Positions 9,492 to 22,040 of a stretch of DNA of 64,000 nt are shown piece by piece. Origin of the DNA: Cymbidium sinense (Eukaryota; Streptophyta; Magnoliopsida; Asparagales; Orchidaceae). Within the stretch, counting starts at the first letter, position 1; each line of letters begins with the position of its first letter. Location of the stretch: NCBI GenBank assembly GCA_021442155.1, contig CM038215.1, forward strand, positions 274,763,014-274,827,013, given 5' to 3'. The notes beneath the pieces were generated by a model. It was given only the letters and a program-made list of their open reading frames with translations, was not told the origin of the DNA and ran no database searches. The position numbers and the translations under genes are program-made.

Positions 9492-12400
9492 AGGGTTTAG
9501 GGCTAGTTTAGGGTTTAAGGTTTCAGGTTAGCTTATGGTTTGGGGTTTAGAGTTTAGGGTTGTCAATTTATTTAGTTTATTTTTTTTATTTGAGTTTATT
9601 TTATTTTTTTATGTAGGTTTATTTTTATTTTTATTTAGTTTAATTTATTTATTATAGTTTATGTTTTTTAGGTTTAGGTTCATTTTTTAGTTGAGTTTTA
9701 ATTTTATTTTATTTTTGATGTTTAAGTTATATTTTTTTTATTATTTTAGGTTTAGGTTTTAGGTTTTTATTATAGGTTCATTTTGAGGTTTTATTTTTTA
9801 ATTTAGGTTTAGTTTTATTTTTAGTTAATTTTATTTTATTTAATTTAGGTTTAGGTTTAGGTTAAGGTTTAGGTTTTATTTATTTTTAGTTTAGTTTATT
9901 TTAGTTTAGGTTTAGGTTTATTTTATTTTATTTATTTTATTTTTATTTTAGGTTAAGGTTTTTTTTAGTTAAGACTTTAGGTTTTATTTTTTATTTATTT
10001 TTGGGTTTATTTTTTAGGTTTAGGTTTTTATTTAGTTTTTACTTTATTCAATTTTAGGTTTATTTTATTTTTATTTTATGTTTAGTTTTTATTTTATTCT
10101 TATCTTTATTTTATTTTTTTTAGTTTAGTTTAGGTTTTTATTTATTTTATTTTATTTTATTTTAATTTTTTATTTTATTCAATTTTATGTTTAAGTTTAG
10201 GTTTTAGTTTAGGTTTTTATTTTATTTTATTTTGTTTATTTTATTTAGGTTTAGGTTTTATGATTTATTTTATTATTGGGTTTTATTTAGTTTAAGTTTA
10301 GGTTTTTAGGTTTTTAGGGTTTATGGTTAAGGGTTTAGGGTTTAGGGATTAGGGTTTAGGGTTTTAGGGTTTAGATTTTAGGGTTAGGTTTTAGGATTTA
10401 GGGTTTGCTTAGGGTTTATTGTTATTTTAGGGTTTAGGTTTTATGCTTTAGGGTTTAGGTTTTTTTTGGTTTAGGGTGAGGTTTAGGGTCATTTTAGGGT
10501 TTAGGGTTTTAGGGTTTAGGGTTTAGGATTAGATTTAGGTTTAGGGTTTAGGTTTAGGTTAATTTAGGATTTGATTTTGGGTCCGTGTATGGTTGTAGGT
10601 TTCAGGTTAGTTTTAAGGTTTAGGGTTTTGGTTTAGGGTTTAAGGTTTTTTCTTTTATTTTTAAATTTAGTAAACCGATAGGTTTAGGTTTATTAAGTTT
10701 ATTTTATATTTATTTTTTGTTTTTTTTTATTTTTTTTACTTTTATTTTGGTATATTTTTATTTTTTATTTACTTTTGATTATTTATTTTAAGTATATTTA
10801 TTTTAGTTTAGTTTTTTTATTTTAGTTTTTTTTTAGGTTTAGGTTTAGGTTTAGGTTTATGCATATTTTTTTAGTTTAGTTTTATTTTTAATTATTTTTT
10901 TAGGATCAGGTTTTATTTTTTATTTTTAGGTTTAGGTTTAGTATTTTATTTTATTTTTTTAGGTTTTAGTTTTAAGTTTTTATTTTAGGTTTATTTTTAT
11001 GTTTTATTTTTTTAGTTTAGGTTTTTGTTTATTTTTATTTTATTTTATTTACTTTAGGGTTTAGGTTTAGTTTATTTTAGCTTTTAATTATTTTAGTTTA
11101 GTTTAGTTTAGTTTATGTTTAGATTTAGGTTTATTTTGTTTATTTTAGGTTTAGGTTTTTCTTTTTGTTTAGGATTTCAATTTTATTTTTTCGGTCTAGG
11201 TTTTTATTTAATTTTTATTTTATTTTATTTTTAGGTTTATTTTATTTTATTTAGTTTACTTTAGATTTTTATTTATTTTATTTTTGTTTAGTTTTAATTT
11301 TTTATTTTATTTTATTTTTAGGGTTAGGTTTAGGTTTAGGTTTTAGTTTATCTTTTTATTTTATTTTATTTGATTTAGGTTTAGGTTTATTTATTTATTT
11401 TATATTTAGGTTTTATTTAATTTAGGTTTAGGTTCTTAGGATTTTAGGGTTTAGGGTTTCGTGTTTAGGGTTTAGGGTTTAAGGTAGAGGGTTTGCGGTT
11501 TAGGATTTATGATTTAAGGTTGTAGGTTTTAGGGTTTAGGGTTTATGGTTTAGGATTTAGGGTTTAGTGTTTAGGGTTTAAGGTGTAATGTATAGGGTTT
11601 AGGGTTAGGTTTTTTTTTTATTTTAGGTTTATTTATTTTAGTTTAGGTTTTTTATTTTAGGTTTATTTTTTGGTTGAGTTTTATTTTAATTTTATTTTTG
11701 AGTTTTATGTTTTATTTTTTATTTTTAGGTTTATGTTTTTATTTTATTTTTTTAGGTTTTAGCTTTTATTTTTTTGTTTAGGTTTAGGTTTATTTTTAGT
11801 TTTTTAATTTTATTTTATTTTGGTTTATGTTAAGGTTTAGTTTATTTCAGTTTAGTTTAGTTTGTTTTATTTTCTATATTTTATTTTTATTTTAGGGTTA
11901 GGTATTTTTTTAGTTTATGGTTTAGGTTTTATTTTCTAGGTTTATTTTTTAGGTTTAGGTTTTTATTTAGTCTTTATTTTAGGTTTATTTTAATTTAATT
12001 TAATTTTTATTTTACGTTTAGCTTTTATTTAATTAAAATTTTTTTTTCTTAGGTTTATTTTATTTTTTAGTTTAGTTTTAGTTATTATTTATTTTAGTTT
12101 AGTTTATTTTATTTTAATTTTAAGTTTAGGTTTAGGTTTAGGTTTTTGTTTTGGTTTTGTTTTTATTTTATTTATGTTTAAGTTTTTTTATTTATTTTAT
12201 TTTTAGGTTTTATTAAGTTTAGGTTTAGATTTTTTAGGTTTATTTTTTATTTTTATTTAGGTTTATTTTTATTTTTATTTAGTTTAGTTTATTTATTTTA
12301 GGTTTATTTATTTTAGTTTATCTTTTAGGTTTTGGTTTCGGTTTAGTTTTATTTTTATGTTTAGTTTTATTTTAATTTTATTTTTTAGGTTTAGGTTTTC

Positions 12401-13782
12401 ATTTTTAATTTTAGGTTTAGTTTATTTTTTTAGCTTTAGGGTTTAGGTTTTGGTTTTATTTATTTTAGTTTAGTTTATTTTAGTTTAGATTTAGGTTTAT
12501 TTTATTTTTTTATTTTAGGTTTAAGATTTATTTTTAGGTTAATTTTTAGTTTTAGGTTTTAAATTAGTTTTTATTTTAGTTTATTTTTATTTTACGTTTA
12601 GTTTTTATTTTATTTAGGTTTTTTTATCTTTATGTTTATTTTATTTTTTAGTTTATTTAAGGTTTTTATTTATTTTATTTAGTTTAGTTTTTATTTATTT
12701 TATTTTGTTTTATTTTTATGTTTAGGTTTAGCATTAGGTTTAGGTTTAGGTTTAGGTTTTAGTTTAGGTTTTTATTTTATTTTATTTTTACTATTTTATT
12801 TAGGTTTAGGTTTACTTATTTATTTTATTTTTAGGTTTTATTTACTTTATGTTTAGGTATTTAGGTATTCACGATTTAGGGTTTAGGTTTTGGGTTTTAG
12901 GGTTTAGGGTTTAGGGATGATTATTTGGGGTTTAGGGTTTAGGATTAGGGTTGTAGGTTTTAGGGTTTATGGTTTAGGGTTTAGGGTTTAGGGTTTAGCA
13001 TTTAGGGTTTAGGGTTTAGGGTTGTAGGTTTAAGGTTAGGGATTTTTTTATTTTAGGTTTATTCATTTTAAATTAGGTTTTTTATTTTTGTTTATTTTTT
13101 AGGTTTAGGTTTAAGTTTAATTTTACTTTTTAGTTGAGTTTTATTTTTATTTTATTTATTAGGTTTAGGTTTTATTTTTTATTTTTAGGTTTAGGTTTAG
13201 GTTTTTATTTTATTTTTTAGGTTTAGGTTTTAGGTTTTTATTTTAGATTTATTTTTAGGTTTTCTTTTTTAGTTTAGGTTTAGGTTTTTTTTTTAATTTA
13301 TTTTATTTTCTTTAGTTTAGGTTTAGGTTTAGGTTTAGTTTATTTTTGGTTTAGGTTTAGGTTTTATGTAATTTAGTTTAGTTTATTTTAGTTTAGGTTT
13401 AGGTTTATTTTATTTTAAGTTAATTTTTTTTATTTTAGGGTTAGGTTTTTTTTAGTTTAGGGTTTAGGTTTTATTTTTTATTTATTTTTAAGTTTTATTT
13501 TTAGGTTTATTTTTTTGGTTTAGGTTTTTATTTAGTTTTTATATTATTTTATTTTTGGTTTATTTTAATATTATTTAAGTTTAGTTTTTATTTTATTTAG
13601 GTTTTTTATTCTTAGGATTATTTTATTTTTTATAGTTTAGTTTAGGTTATTATTTATTTTATTTTAGTTTATTTTTATTTTTAATTTAATTTTATTTTTA
13701 GGTTTAGGCTTAGGTTTAGGTTTAGGTTTTAGTTTAGGTTTTTATTTTATCTTATTTTATTTTTATTTAGGTTTAGGTTTAG
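9492..13782 (+). repeat. AT-expanded part of the TTTAGGG-like array
   Basis: More than 4 kb without a GRP cassette, dominated by TTTATTTTATTTTAGG words. Denser TTTAGGG blocks lie near 10,310-10,650, 11,430-11,610 and 12,870-13,045. Word order within the AT-rich parts matches the reverse complement of the units at 54-63 kb, for example GTTTAGTTTATTTTAG followed by TTTAGGTTTATTTTA. No gene or RNA feature is seen. Confidence 0.8.
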
Positions 13783-13963
13783 CTATAACATATAATATTT
13801 ATTCTGAACATAAAATCGAACTTTTTAGACTATAATTGGCATATCACACCATTGGTACTACAACCTAATTCCCACTTCAAATTTAACAAATTTCATCGTC
13901 TGATTTATTAAATCATATATTTGAGCATGTATTAAATCAAATGTTTTAGTATATTTAGGGTTT
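13783..13963 (+). repeat. Displaced fragment of the AT-rich tandem repeat inside the telomere-like array
   Basis: About 180 bp not built from telomere words. It matches 6,575-6,720 of the flanking AT-rich repeat in the same orientation: AACATATAA, TTTTAGACTA, a CACACC-TTxGTACTAC stretch, CTAATTCC-ACTTCAAATTTAA, ATTTCATC and TTTATTAAATCA all recur in order. It ends at a TATTTGAGCATGTA word also present near 36,990. It shows that the two repeat families have exchanged sequence. Confidence 0.75.
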
Positions 13964-14044
13964 AGGGTTTTTAGGTTTTATGGTTTAGGATTTAGGGTTT
14001 AGGGTTTATGGCTTACATTTTAGGTTTAGGGTTTAAGGTTAAAG

Positions 14045-14534
14045 GTTTTTTAATAACAAAGAACAAATTCAGATTCAATATTTCTTCTTTTCAACTTTAG
14101 CAACCAAGTAGCACCCCAAGTTTTCTAAGACACAGGCGACGACATAGATCAGAAATGAGCACCCATAGATCAAATCATAACCCTAAGATATGTATAATCG
14201 TCTCTACTATAAAGATAGATCCATAAGTAGCAGATCAAATCGGTCATTCTTCAATTTCTCTAGTTTCTGTCAGAACCAACCCTCGCCTCTCGAGTGGCGA
14301 AATCTGCCATCATATCCCCGATCTCTCCTTCCGCCACCACCATGGGTATAATTTTTGTCACTCCTCTCACCTCCATAACCACCACTGCTCCAACCACCTC
14401 CATATTCACCAGCACCTCCAGATTCCCCACCACCATTGTAATAACCACCACCTTCACCTTCGCCTCCACCGGTAGATCTAAACTGAGCCTAGTTGACGGT
14501 GATGTTACTGTCGTCAAGGTTCTTCTGATTCTTA
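14045..14534 (-). pseudogene. GR-RBP 3'-end cassette, copy C
   Basis: Same cassette type. The RRM end carries TAG in place of the Gln codon before AQ, as in copies A and H. The Gly-rich part decodes GGEGEGGGYYNGGGESGGAGEYGG before the frame breaks. The end has the Trp of NWRN changed to a stop (TAG), followed by the native TGA at 14,251-14,253. The 3' UTR and a short A tail (14,045-14,052) are present. To its right lies a TTTAGGG block (14,535-14,798) and then the array anchor, which is the usual position of a cassette within the higher-order unit. Confidence 0.8.
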
Positions 14535-15615
14535 GGGTTTAGGGTGTAGGGTTTAGGGTTTAGGGCTTAGGATTGTAGGTTTTAGGGTTTAGGGTCTAGG
14601 GTTTACGGTTTAGAGTTTAGGGTTTTAGGGTTTAGGGTTTAGGGTTTAGGTTTTAGGGTTTAGGGTTTATGGTTTAGGGTTTAGTGTTTAGAGTTTAGAG
14701 TTTAGGGTTTTTGGGTTTAAGGTTTAGGGTTGTAGGTTTATGGATGTAGGTTTAGGGTTTAGAGTTTAGGGTTTAGGATTTAGGGTTTAGTTTTTTTTAA
14801 AATTAAGTAAACTAGTAGGTTTAAGTTTATTTATTTTATTTTTTATTTATTTGTGTTTATTTTATTTTTTATTTTTATTTAGGTTTATTTATTTAATTTT
14901 TTTTAGTATAATTTATTTATTTTATTTTAATTTATTTTAGTTTAGGCTTTTTATTTTAGTTTATCATTTAGGTTTAGGTTTTCTTTTAGTTGTGTATTTT
15001 TATATTTTTATTCTTTAGGTTTACATTTTATTTTGTATTTTTCGGTTTAGGTTTAGGCTTTTATTTTATTTTTTTTTTAGGTGGTTTTCATTTTATTTTA
15101 GGTTTATTTTGGTTTTACTTTTTAGTTTATATTTAGTTTTACCTTTAGTTTATTTTATTTTTTTTAGTTTATGTTTAGGTTTAGGTTTAGGTTTTATTTA
15201 TTTTAGTTCTAATTATTTTTATTTAGGTTTAGGTTTATTTTATTTTATTTTTATTCTAGGTTTAGGTTTTTTCTTTAGTTTAGGGTTTAGGTTTTTTATT
15301 TATTTTTAGGTTTTATTTTTAGGTTTAGGTTTTCATTTACTTTTTATTTTATTTTATTTAAGGTTTATTTTATTCTTATTTTTTGTTTTGTTTTTATTTT
15401 ATTTAGGTTATATTTAAATTTTGGTTTAAGTTTTTAGATTTTTTGAGTTTCGAGCTTAGGGATTAGGGTTAGAGGTTTAGGGTTGTAGATTTTAGGGTAT
15501 AGGGTTAAGGTTTTTTTTTATTTATTTTTTGTTTTTTATTTTAAGGTTTAGGGTTTAGGGTTTAGGTTTTATGTTTAAGGTTCAAGTTTTAGTTTATGGT
15601 TTAGGGTTTAAGGTT

Positions 15616-16111
15616 TCTTTTTTTATTTTAACAAAGAACAAATTCGTATTCAACATTTCTTCTTTTCAACTTCATCAACCAAGTAACACACCAAGTTTTC
15701 TAATACACAAAGGATGACATAGTTCAAAAATGAGCACGCATAGAGCAAATCAAAAACCTTTGATAGCTAGAATTATCTTTACTGTAAAGATATAATTTTA
15801 TAAGCAGTAGATCGGATCGACCATTCTTCAGTTTCTCCGGTTCCCATCAGAACCACCCCGGCCTCCCGACTAGCTAGATCTACCATCGTATCCCCGATCT
15901 CTCCCTCCACCACCACCGCGGCTGTAACCTCTATCTTTTCTCCCGCCTCCATAACCACCACTGCTCTGGCCACCCCCACCATATCCACCAGCACCTCCAG
16001 ATCCCCACCACCATTGTGATAACCACCGCTTCCGCCTTTGCCTCCACCGCTAGATATAAATTGAGCCTGATTGATGATGATGTTCATACCATCAAGCTTC
16101 TACTCATTCTT
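15616..16111 (-). pseudogene. GR-RBP 3'-end cassette, copy D
   Basis: Same cassette type. In the true frame the RRM end reads MNIIINQAQF, with Gln retained, followed by SSGGGKGGSGGYHNGGG. A one-base loss then shifts the frame. This copy therefore has no stop at the position where A, C and H have TAG, but it does have a TAG near its 5' end (NE followed by stop). The stop TGA is at 15,828-15,830, followed by 3' UTR and an A-rich tail. The open frame 15,779-16,087 mixes true and shifted frames and is not a gene. Confidence 0.8.
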
Positions 16112-16400
16112 AGGGTTTAGCTTTATTTTTAATTCATTTAGTTACTTTAGGCTTAAATTTAGGGTTTGGGGTTTAGGGTTTAGGCTATATGGTTTTATTG
16201 ATTATGCTTTTAGGGTTTAGGGTTTAGGGTTCAGGTTTAGGGTTTATGGTTTGGGGTATAGTATTTAGAGTTTTTTAAGGTTTAGGGTTTAGGTTTTTTT
16301 AATTTTTTAAATTTTTTTATATTTATGGTTTAGGGTTTAGGGTTTAGGGTTTAGGTTTTAGGTTTAAGGTTCAAGTTTTAGTTCAAGATTTAAGCTTTTG

Positions 16401-16850
16401 GTTTTTTTTAATAGAGAAAAAATTCATATTCAATATTTCTTCTTTTCAATTACATCAACCAAGTAACATACCAAGTTTTCTAATACATAAACGATGACAT
16501 AGATAAAAAATGAGCACTCATAAAGAAAATCAAACACCCTCGATAATTAGAATCGTCTCTACTATAAAGACACAGTTCCATAAGCAGCAGATCGGATCGG
16601 TCGTTCTTCCGTTTCTACAGTTTCCATCATAAACTCCCTGGCCTCTCGAGTAGCAGGATCTAGCAACATGTCCCTGATCTCTCCCTCCATAACCACCACT
16701 GCTCTGACCTCCACCTCCATATCCACTAGCACCTCTAGATCCCCTACCACCACTATGATAATCATCGCCTCCACCTTCGCCTCCACTGCCAGTTCTAGAC
16801 TAAGCCTGGTTTATGGTGATGTTCCTGCCATCAAGGTTCTGCCCATTCTT
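16401..16850 (-). pseudogene. GR-RBP 3'-end cassette, copy E
   Basis: Same cassette type with the common start at AAGAATGGGC. The RRM end reads NGQNLDGRNITIN and then Gln-Ala, followed by TAG. The Gly-rich part is shortened. The terminal NWRN-stop is altered: Trp is Cys and the stop TGA reads GGA, so the native stop is lost. The 3' UTR and A tail (T run 16,401-16,409) remain. It lies only about 290 bp from copy D, the tightest cassette spacing in the window. Confidence 0.8.
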
Positions 16851-17255
16851 AGGGTTTAATTTTAGGTTTATTAGGTTTTAGGGTTTAAGTTTATTTTTTA
16901 ATTTATTTAGTTACTTTAGGTTTAGGTTTAGGGATTGGTGTTTAGGGTTTAGGGTTTAGGGTTTAGTGTTTAGGGTTTAGAGTTTAGGGTTTCAGGTCTT
17001 TTAGGGTTTAGGGTTTAGGGTTAAGGGTTAAGTATTTAGAGTTTTGGGTTTAGGATTTTGTAGGGTTTAGTGTTTAGGGCTTAGGGTTGTAGGTTTAGTG
17101 TTGTGGGGTTAGGGTTTAGTGCTAGTTTTAGTGTTTAGGGTTTAGGGTTGGGTTTTTATTTTATTTTTTTAATTTTAGTGTTTAAGATTTAGGGTTTATG
17201 GTTTAGGTTTTAGGTTTGGGGTTCAAGTTTTAGTTTAGGGTTTAGATTTTTTGGT

Positions 17256-17562
17256 AATTTTTTAATAGAGAACAAATTCATATTCAACATTTCTTCTTTT
17301 CAATTTCATCAACCAAATAACACCTTAGATTTTCTAAGGCACATGGGACGACATAGATAAAAAATGAGCACGCATAGAGTAAATAAAAAACCTTAGATAA
17401 CTAAAATCATCTCAACAATAAAGACATAGTTCCATAAGCAGCAAATCATATCGGTCGTTCTTTAGTTTCTTTAGTTTCTTGCCCCATCGAACCTTGTCCT
17501 CTCAGTAGATGCACCATCATATCACTGATCTCTCCCTCTATAACCTCCATCAGAACTGCCTT
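17256..17562 (-). pseudogene. GR-RBP 3'-end cassette, copy F (5'-truncated)
   Basis: Keeps the A tail, the 3' UTR and the last part of the coding region on the minus strand, but breaks off at about 17,562 within the Gly-rich part, where TTTAGG-type DNA resumes. The RRM end is missing. It is the only cassette in the left array that does not start at the common 5' point, so it probably lost its 5' part by later recombination. Confidence 0.75.
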
Positions 17563-18288
17563 AGGTTTTAGTTTAGGTTTTTATTTTATTTAGGTATAGT
17601 TTTATTTGTTTATTTTATTTTTAGGTTTTATTTAGTTTATGTTTAGGTTTTTAGGTTTTTAAGGTTTAGGGTTTAGGTTTTAGGGTTTAAGGTTTAGGGT
17701 TTTAGGGTTTAGAGTTTTAGGGTTTAGGGTTTACGGTTAGGGTTTAGGGTTTAGGATTTATGGTCAGTTTGGGGTTTAGGGTTTAGTGTTTAGGGGTTAA
17801 GATTGTAGGTTTAGGGTATTGGGGTCAGGGTTAGTTTTAGGGTTTAGAGTTTAGGATTTAGGATTTAGGGTTTAGGGTTTAGGGTTTTTTATTATAATTA
17901 ACTAAACTAGTAGGTTAAGGTTTATTTAGTTTATTTTTTAATTATTTTAGTTTATTTTACTTTTTATTTCTATTAGGTTTATTTTTTATTTTTATTTAGT
18001 TTAGTTTATTTACCTTAGGTTTATTTATTTTAGTTTAGGTTTTTTATTTTAGTTTATTTTTTTAGGTCTGGGTTTAGGTTTATGCTTATTTTTTAGTTTA
18101 GTTTTATTTTTATTTTATTTTTAAGGTTTAGGTTTTAAATTTTATTTTTATATTTTGATTTAGTTTAGGTTTATGTTTTTAGGTTTTTCGGGTTTAGGGT
18201 TTAGGGTTTTAGGTTTTAGGGTTTAGGGTTAGGGTTTAGGGTTTATGGTTTAGGATTTAGTGTTTAGGCTTTAAGGTTTAGGGTTTTT

Positions 18289-21200
18289 ATGGACATAGCC
18301 AAATTCCTTCATTCCAATGCCCAAATTCAATTTATTTTCTCATGAATCAATCATACCTTCAATCATATTCACAAATATAAATAAAATCTACAATCATCAA
18401 GCAAAACCAAAATCAACCCAAGTCAAACCTAACTTAACCCTTTTGACTTGAAATGTTCAAATGAACCAAAACCCATTTAAACCCAAGCCAATTGCAATTG
18501 AATTAATATATCAATCCCAAATCGATATGTAAACTCAACTAAATCAAACTCAACCCAAAATCAAGCAAACTAAACCCAATTGGTCCACTTTACCCAAACC
18601 GGCTAATTTGACCCATTAAGCCAAGTTCTAATCTTACCTAAATTGGATTGAACCAAGCCCATCAAAACCTCCCATCATGATTATTTAACACCCTAAGTTG
18701 ATCAATTATCACAAATTGGGTCAAACTAAGTAACCTTGGTCATTTAACCAAGTCAACGCCTTAACCCATATAAATCCGAACTAGCCAAATTGCAACCTAT
18801 GCCAAATCGCTTGAAACTAATGATTCATACCAAATCAAAATCATTATTTGAATATGAATTGACCTTCAATTGAGTCAAACCAACCCCATTTGGCCCTCTT
18901 GACCCAAGTTGACCCAAATTGACCTAAAAGGCCAAATTGATTGCAACCAATGGCTCAAGTTCATTCCAAATTAATTGTTGAACTTGACCAAAGCTATGAT
19001 TGGACCCAATTGAACTGATACTTTAGCCCAAATTGACCTAAAGGTTCAAGTTGGCCTAAATCAAAATAAAATCCAAATTAATTAAAACAAAAGCCTACAA
19101 TCATCTTCAATTGGTCAACTAAATCCAAACCAACAACCAACCCAAGCCAATTTGACCAATTTGGTCAAATCGGTCAACTTAGCCCATTTGACCCAAATGA
19201 ATTCAAATGAGCAAAAATCAAAACTAAACCAAACTAAACCAAACCAATTGAACCAAAACATCCTAAATGATCATATGAACTTGACGCAACCCTTAGTTTG
19301 ACCTAATTTGACCAATTGGTCAACTTGACTCAACCTAACCCAGTTTGACTAAATGATTCAAATTGTGCCAAACCTAACCAAATCAACTCAAATTGACTTG
19401 AAATTTGGGCTAACCCACTATTGGCTCATTTCTAATCTGTCCAAATCAAATCCAACACCAAATGATCATTCTACCTTTGGGTCAAGGGCATCACATGAGA
19501 GAAATCACTCATGAAATTGGTCATTTCCATTCATTGGCCACTTTGTACTCTCCCAACGGTCCACACCTAGTACTAGACATTACCCAACGAGGTGGTTGGG
19601 TCGGCCATGACCCATGGGAGGTGAAATCACCTCACCCTTCCCATTGGAGCTTTTGAAATCCATAGGACACCAATGATTCCTCTTTGGCAGCTAGCTCCAT
19701 ACCTTCAACCAACCAAGCCAAGCCAACTCACCTCCTCCCTGCCACCAATGACTCCCTAAGATGGTTGGATGGCCACTAAAAGCCAAACCTAATCCCACCG
19801 TCTGATCAAGATGAAGGGGGGTATACACCCCCTCATTTCCACTCAAATATAGACAAAAATCATTCCTCAAAGCCCTAGCTATCCAACACGAGCCGCTAGA
19901 GAATTCCCTAAGCTCCCAAGCTCGTTCCTCGATCAGGCAATGCCATTCTCATTTATCCCAAAATAGGACACTTCCATTTCTTCCCTAACTTCCCCATTTC
20001 TCCATCAAACTCAAATTAACTTTGCACGAACCTTCCCTAGGCCTCATCAAGCAAGAATGAATCATTCCCAAGCTTTTCGAGCACCAGGGGTGGGACTTCG
20101 ATCAAAGCTGTGCTCCAAATCATTAGTTCGTGGCCTTCCAAGCGAACGTCAAGGAATTGATCCAATTACTGCTCAACAGGGCTTCATTTCCATTAGATGA
20201 AGCTTCTTAAATTATTCGAGCCACCGGTCTTGAGCTCTAGCGAAGTATGCTTCCAAAATTGATCCTTAGGCAAAAATGGGTTGGATCTTTTTGAGGAAAA
20301 CTTTCACTTTGTGTGATCTTGATCGTTTGTCCCCTCTGATCATTATCATAAGGTGTGGGATCTTTTTGGAGTTGATCTAAGCTCGAGTAAACTCAAATTA
20401 AGTGAGCAATGGTGGATGCACTCCATTCTGCCTCACTCGAGTGACATTAGATCAGGCACCGCCCATTTTGTGTGATCGGAACATGCAATCGTGATTAGAT
20501 CTGCTAGATCAGTCTAATTTAATCCTATTAAGTTGTGGGATTGATCGTAGCCATTCGATCTTAGATCGAATGGCTGACGAGATAGCACCTCCTCCAATGC
20601 CATGTAGGTGCTGAGTCGGATAAGTTTTAAGTAGCCAATCTCGCGGTGCCAAATCGAAAGAACACTGCATCAGTGCGTCACATGGTGCTAATAGGAGTAG
20701 GCTTTAATTAGGCTCAATCAATCATTTTTAATGATTGAAACTTCTAAAAATCATAAGAAATCATAGATAAATAACAAAATGCAAATAAATACTCATTTTA
20801 ATGTATTTCAGAGGAGAATTAATTTAAAATTATCTTTACAAATTTTGAGCAATAATTAAGTTTTAATTGTAAAATTATTTAGCTTAATTACATTTTAATT
20901 ACTTGAGCAATTAATTCTAAATTTTGTGGGTTAATTTAATGGGATGACCTCTACCTCCTATGATTTTCTTGGAATTTATTGCTCAGTTAATTAGGAAAAC
21001 TGACTAATGAAACCTTAACTATTCTTTTAAGTTAATTAATGATTAATTAATCCCATGAATAGAAACAAATTGGTTAATTAAGTTTATTAATCATTGTTCA
21101 ACAGTAAGTGTACTAAGGAAAAGGGTTAGGACCCCTTTCCATAAGTTCATTTCACCCTTTTTAAAATGAAATTAATTAAGATTAAACTAATTAAAATCAC

Positions 21201-21996
21201 TTAATCAAATTGAAATCATAATCACATCAGACCTTAATTAATTAAATCATAGTGATCTTTAGTGTTTAATAACCCAAAAGGAGTTTAATGAAATTATGGT
21301 TAGTCCACATGTGTGGAAACAATAAGAGTAATTAATTAAGTCCCTACCTAATTAACTATTAATCATGAGCCAATTACATTAGGCCCCTTTTATTTCCTAG
21401 GATCATTGCAAGTTTATTTTCCATGCATATCATGTTGGCTCATAATTATTTAGTTAATTTCTTTAAGGTGACATAAGTATGGGTAATTAAGTCATCTAAT
21501 TAAAGGTTCAACTTAATTACCCAATAAAATCAACTTAATTACATTTCCTTAAATTAAATCAAATCACTAATTTGTGAATGGGTTTAAAATATCAAGTGAT
21601 GATTTCTCTTCTCCTCTTTAAATCAAATCAAATCCAAAACTTAATTAATAAAGATGCTTTGATTTGCTTTAAATAATCTTATTTGATTTGATTATCCATA
21701 AGAACTAGTTTGGTTGAGTGAATCACATGCTTATATTTGATTGTCCACTTTGATAAATATTATTTTCATGTATCTGTGTTGAATTATGTACTATTAAATC
21801 CAAATGTATTCCTCAAATGCTTATAAATGAATAATAATATGCATTATGATGCTAGTTATAAGTACATAAGAAATGCATATGCTTATAACTTAAGTGTATG
21901 AATGTTGAGTTTTCTTTCATCCATTCATGTGTTGATTTACTTAAGATTGTATGGTAATGGGTATATAATATGGACATCTGAGAACATCGCCTAGCC
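18289..21996. repeat. Non-telomeric block L1 (direct duplicate of part of L2)
   Basis: About 3.7 kb of ordinary-complexity sequence between two telomere-like arrays of opposite orientation. It matches about 45,155-48,870 in the same orientation along its length: shared landmarks are GACTTGAAAT near 18,447, GGTCAAGGGCATCACATGAG near 19,481, CCACCGTCTGATCAAGATGA near 19,797 and TTTATTTCCTAGGATCATTG near 21,389. The first 1.2 kb is full of TTGACC and CCAAATTG words. The middle (19.4-20.7 kb) has the highest GC. The last 1.3 kb is TTAATTAA-rich. Frames are not conserved between the copies, so I see no gene. It could be an old LTR or other dispersed repeat; I cannot assign a family. Confidence 0.75.
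20549..20575. other. Perfect 12-bp inverted repeat with 3-base loop
   Basis: AGCCATTCGATC, loop TTA, GATCGAATGGCT. The 12-bp arms are perfectly complementary. In L2 (near 47,391-47,415) the same site has lost a base and carries mismatches, so the stem is broken there. Its function is unknown; it may be a transcribed hairpin or a cruciform-forming site. Confidence 0.6.
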
Positions 21997-22040
21997 AAGA
22001 AATGTTGAATATGAATTTGTTCTCTGTTAAAAAAAAAAAA
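21997..22040 (+). repeat. GR-RBP 3' UTR tail scrap at the L1/array junction
   Basis: Matches only the last 45 bp or so of the GRP cassette (AAGAAATGTTGAATATGAAT, then TTGTTCTCTGTT and an A run), directly joining L1 to the C-strand telomere-like array. The coding part is absent. It indicates that L1 was joined to an array at a broken cassette. Confidence 0.8.

Larger units (their letters stand above)
6996..18288 (+). repeat. Degenerate TTTAGGG-like satellite array, G-rich strand on +
   Basis: Long array built almost wholly from TTTAGGG, TTTAGG, TTTAGTTTA and TTTTATTTTA words. Perfect TTTAGGG runs are short, a few units at most. Dense TTTAGGG blocks alternate with longer blocks rich in TTTATTTTA. 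An anchor that reads AATTAAGTAAAC-NNTAGGT in this orientation occurs near 8,815-8,841, 10,663-10,682, 14,799-14,820 and, degenerate, 17,891-17,915. The array lacks C on the + strand apart from embedded cassettes. Six GRP gene fragments on the minus strand are embedded in it. It is interstitial rather than a chromosome end, because it is degenerate and flanked on both sides. Confidence 0.9.

Noticed and set aside
15109..15309. Open frame of 66 codons rich in Phe, Leu and Tyr
   Set aside because: A translation of TTTATTTTAGG array words; no domain, no conservation expected. Likewise 33,564-33,755, 50,473-50,712 and 56,240-56,425.
6996..18288. True chromosome-end telomere
   Set aside because: Repeats are degenerate, interleaved with gene fragments and AT-rich blocks, and flanked by other DNA on both sides.
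19462..19656. Possible gene in L1 (64 codons)
   Set aside because: The frame is not kept in the L2 copy, where indels shift it, and the peptide matches no family I recognise.
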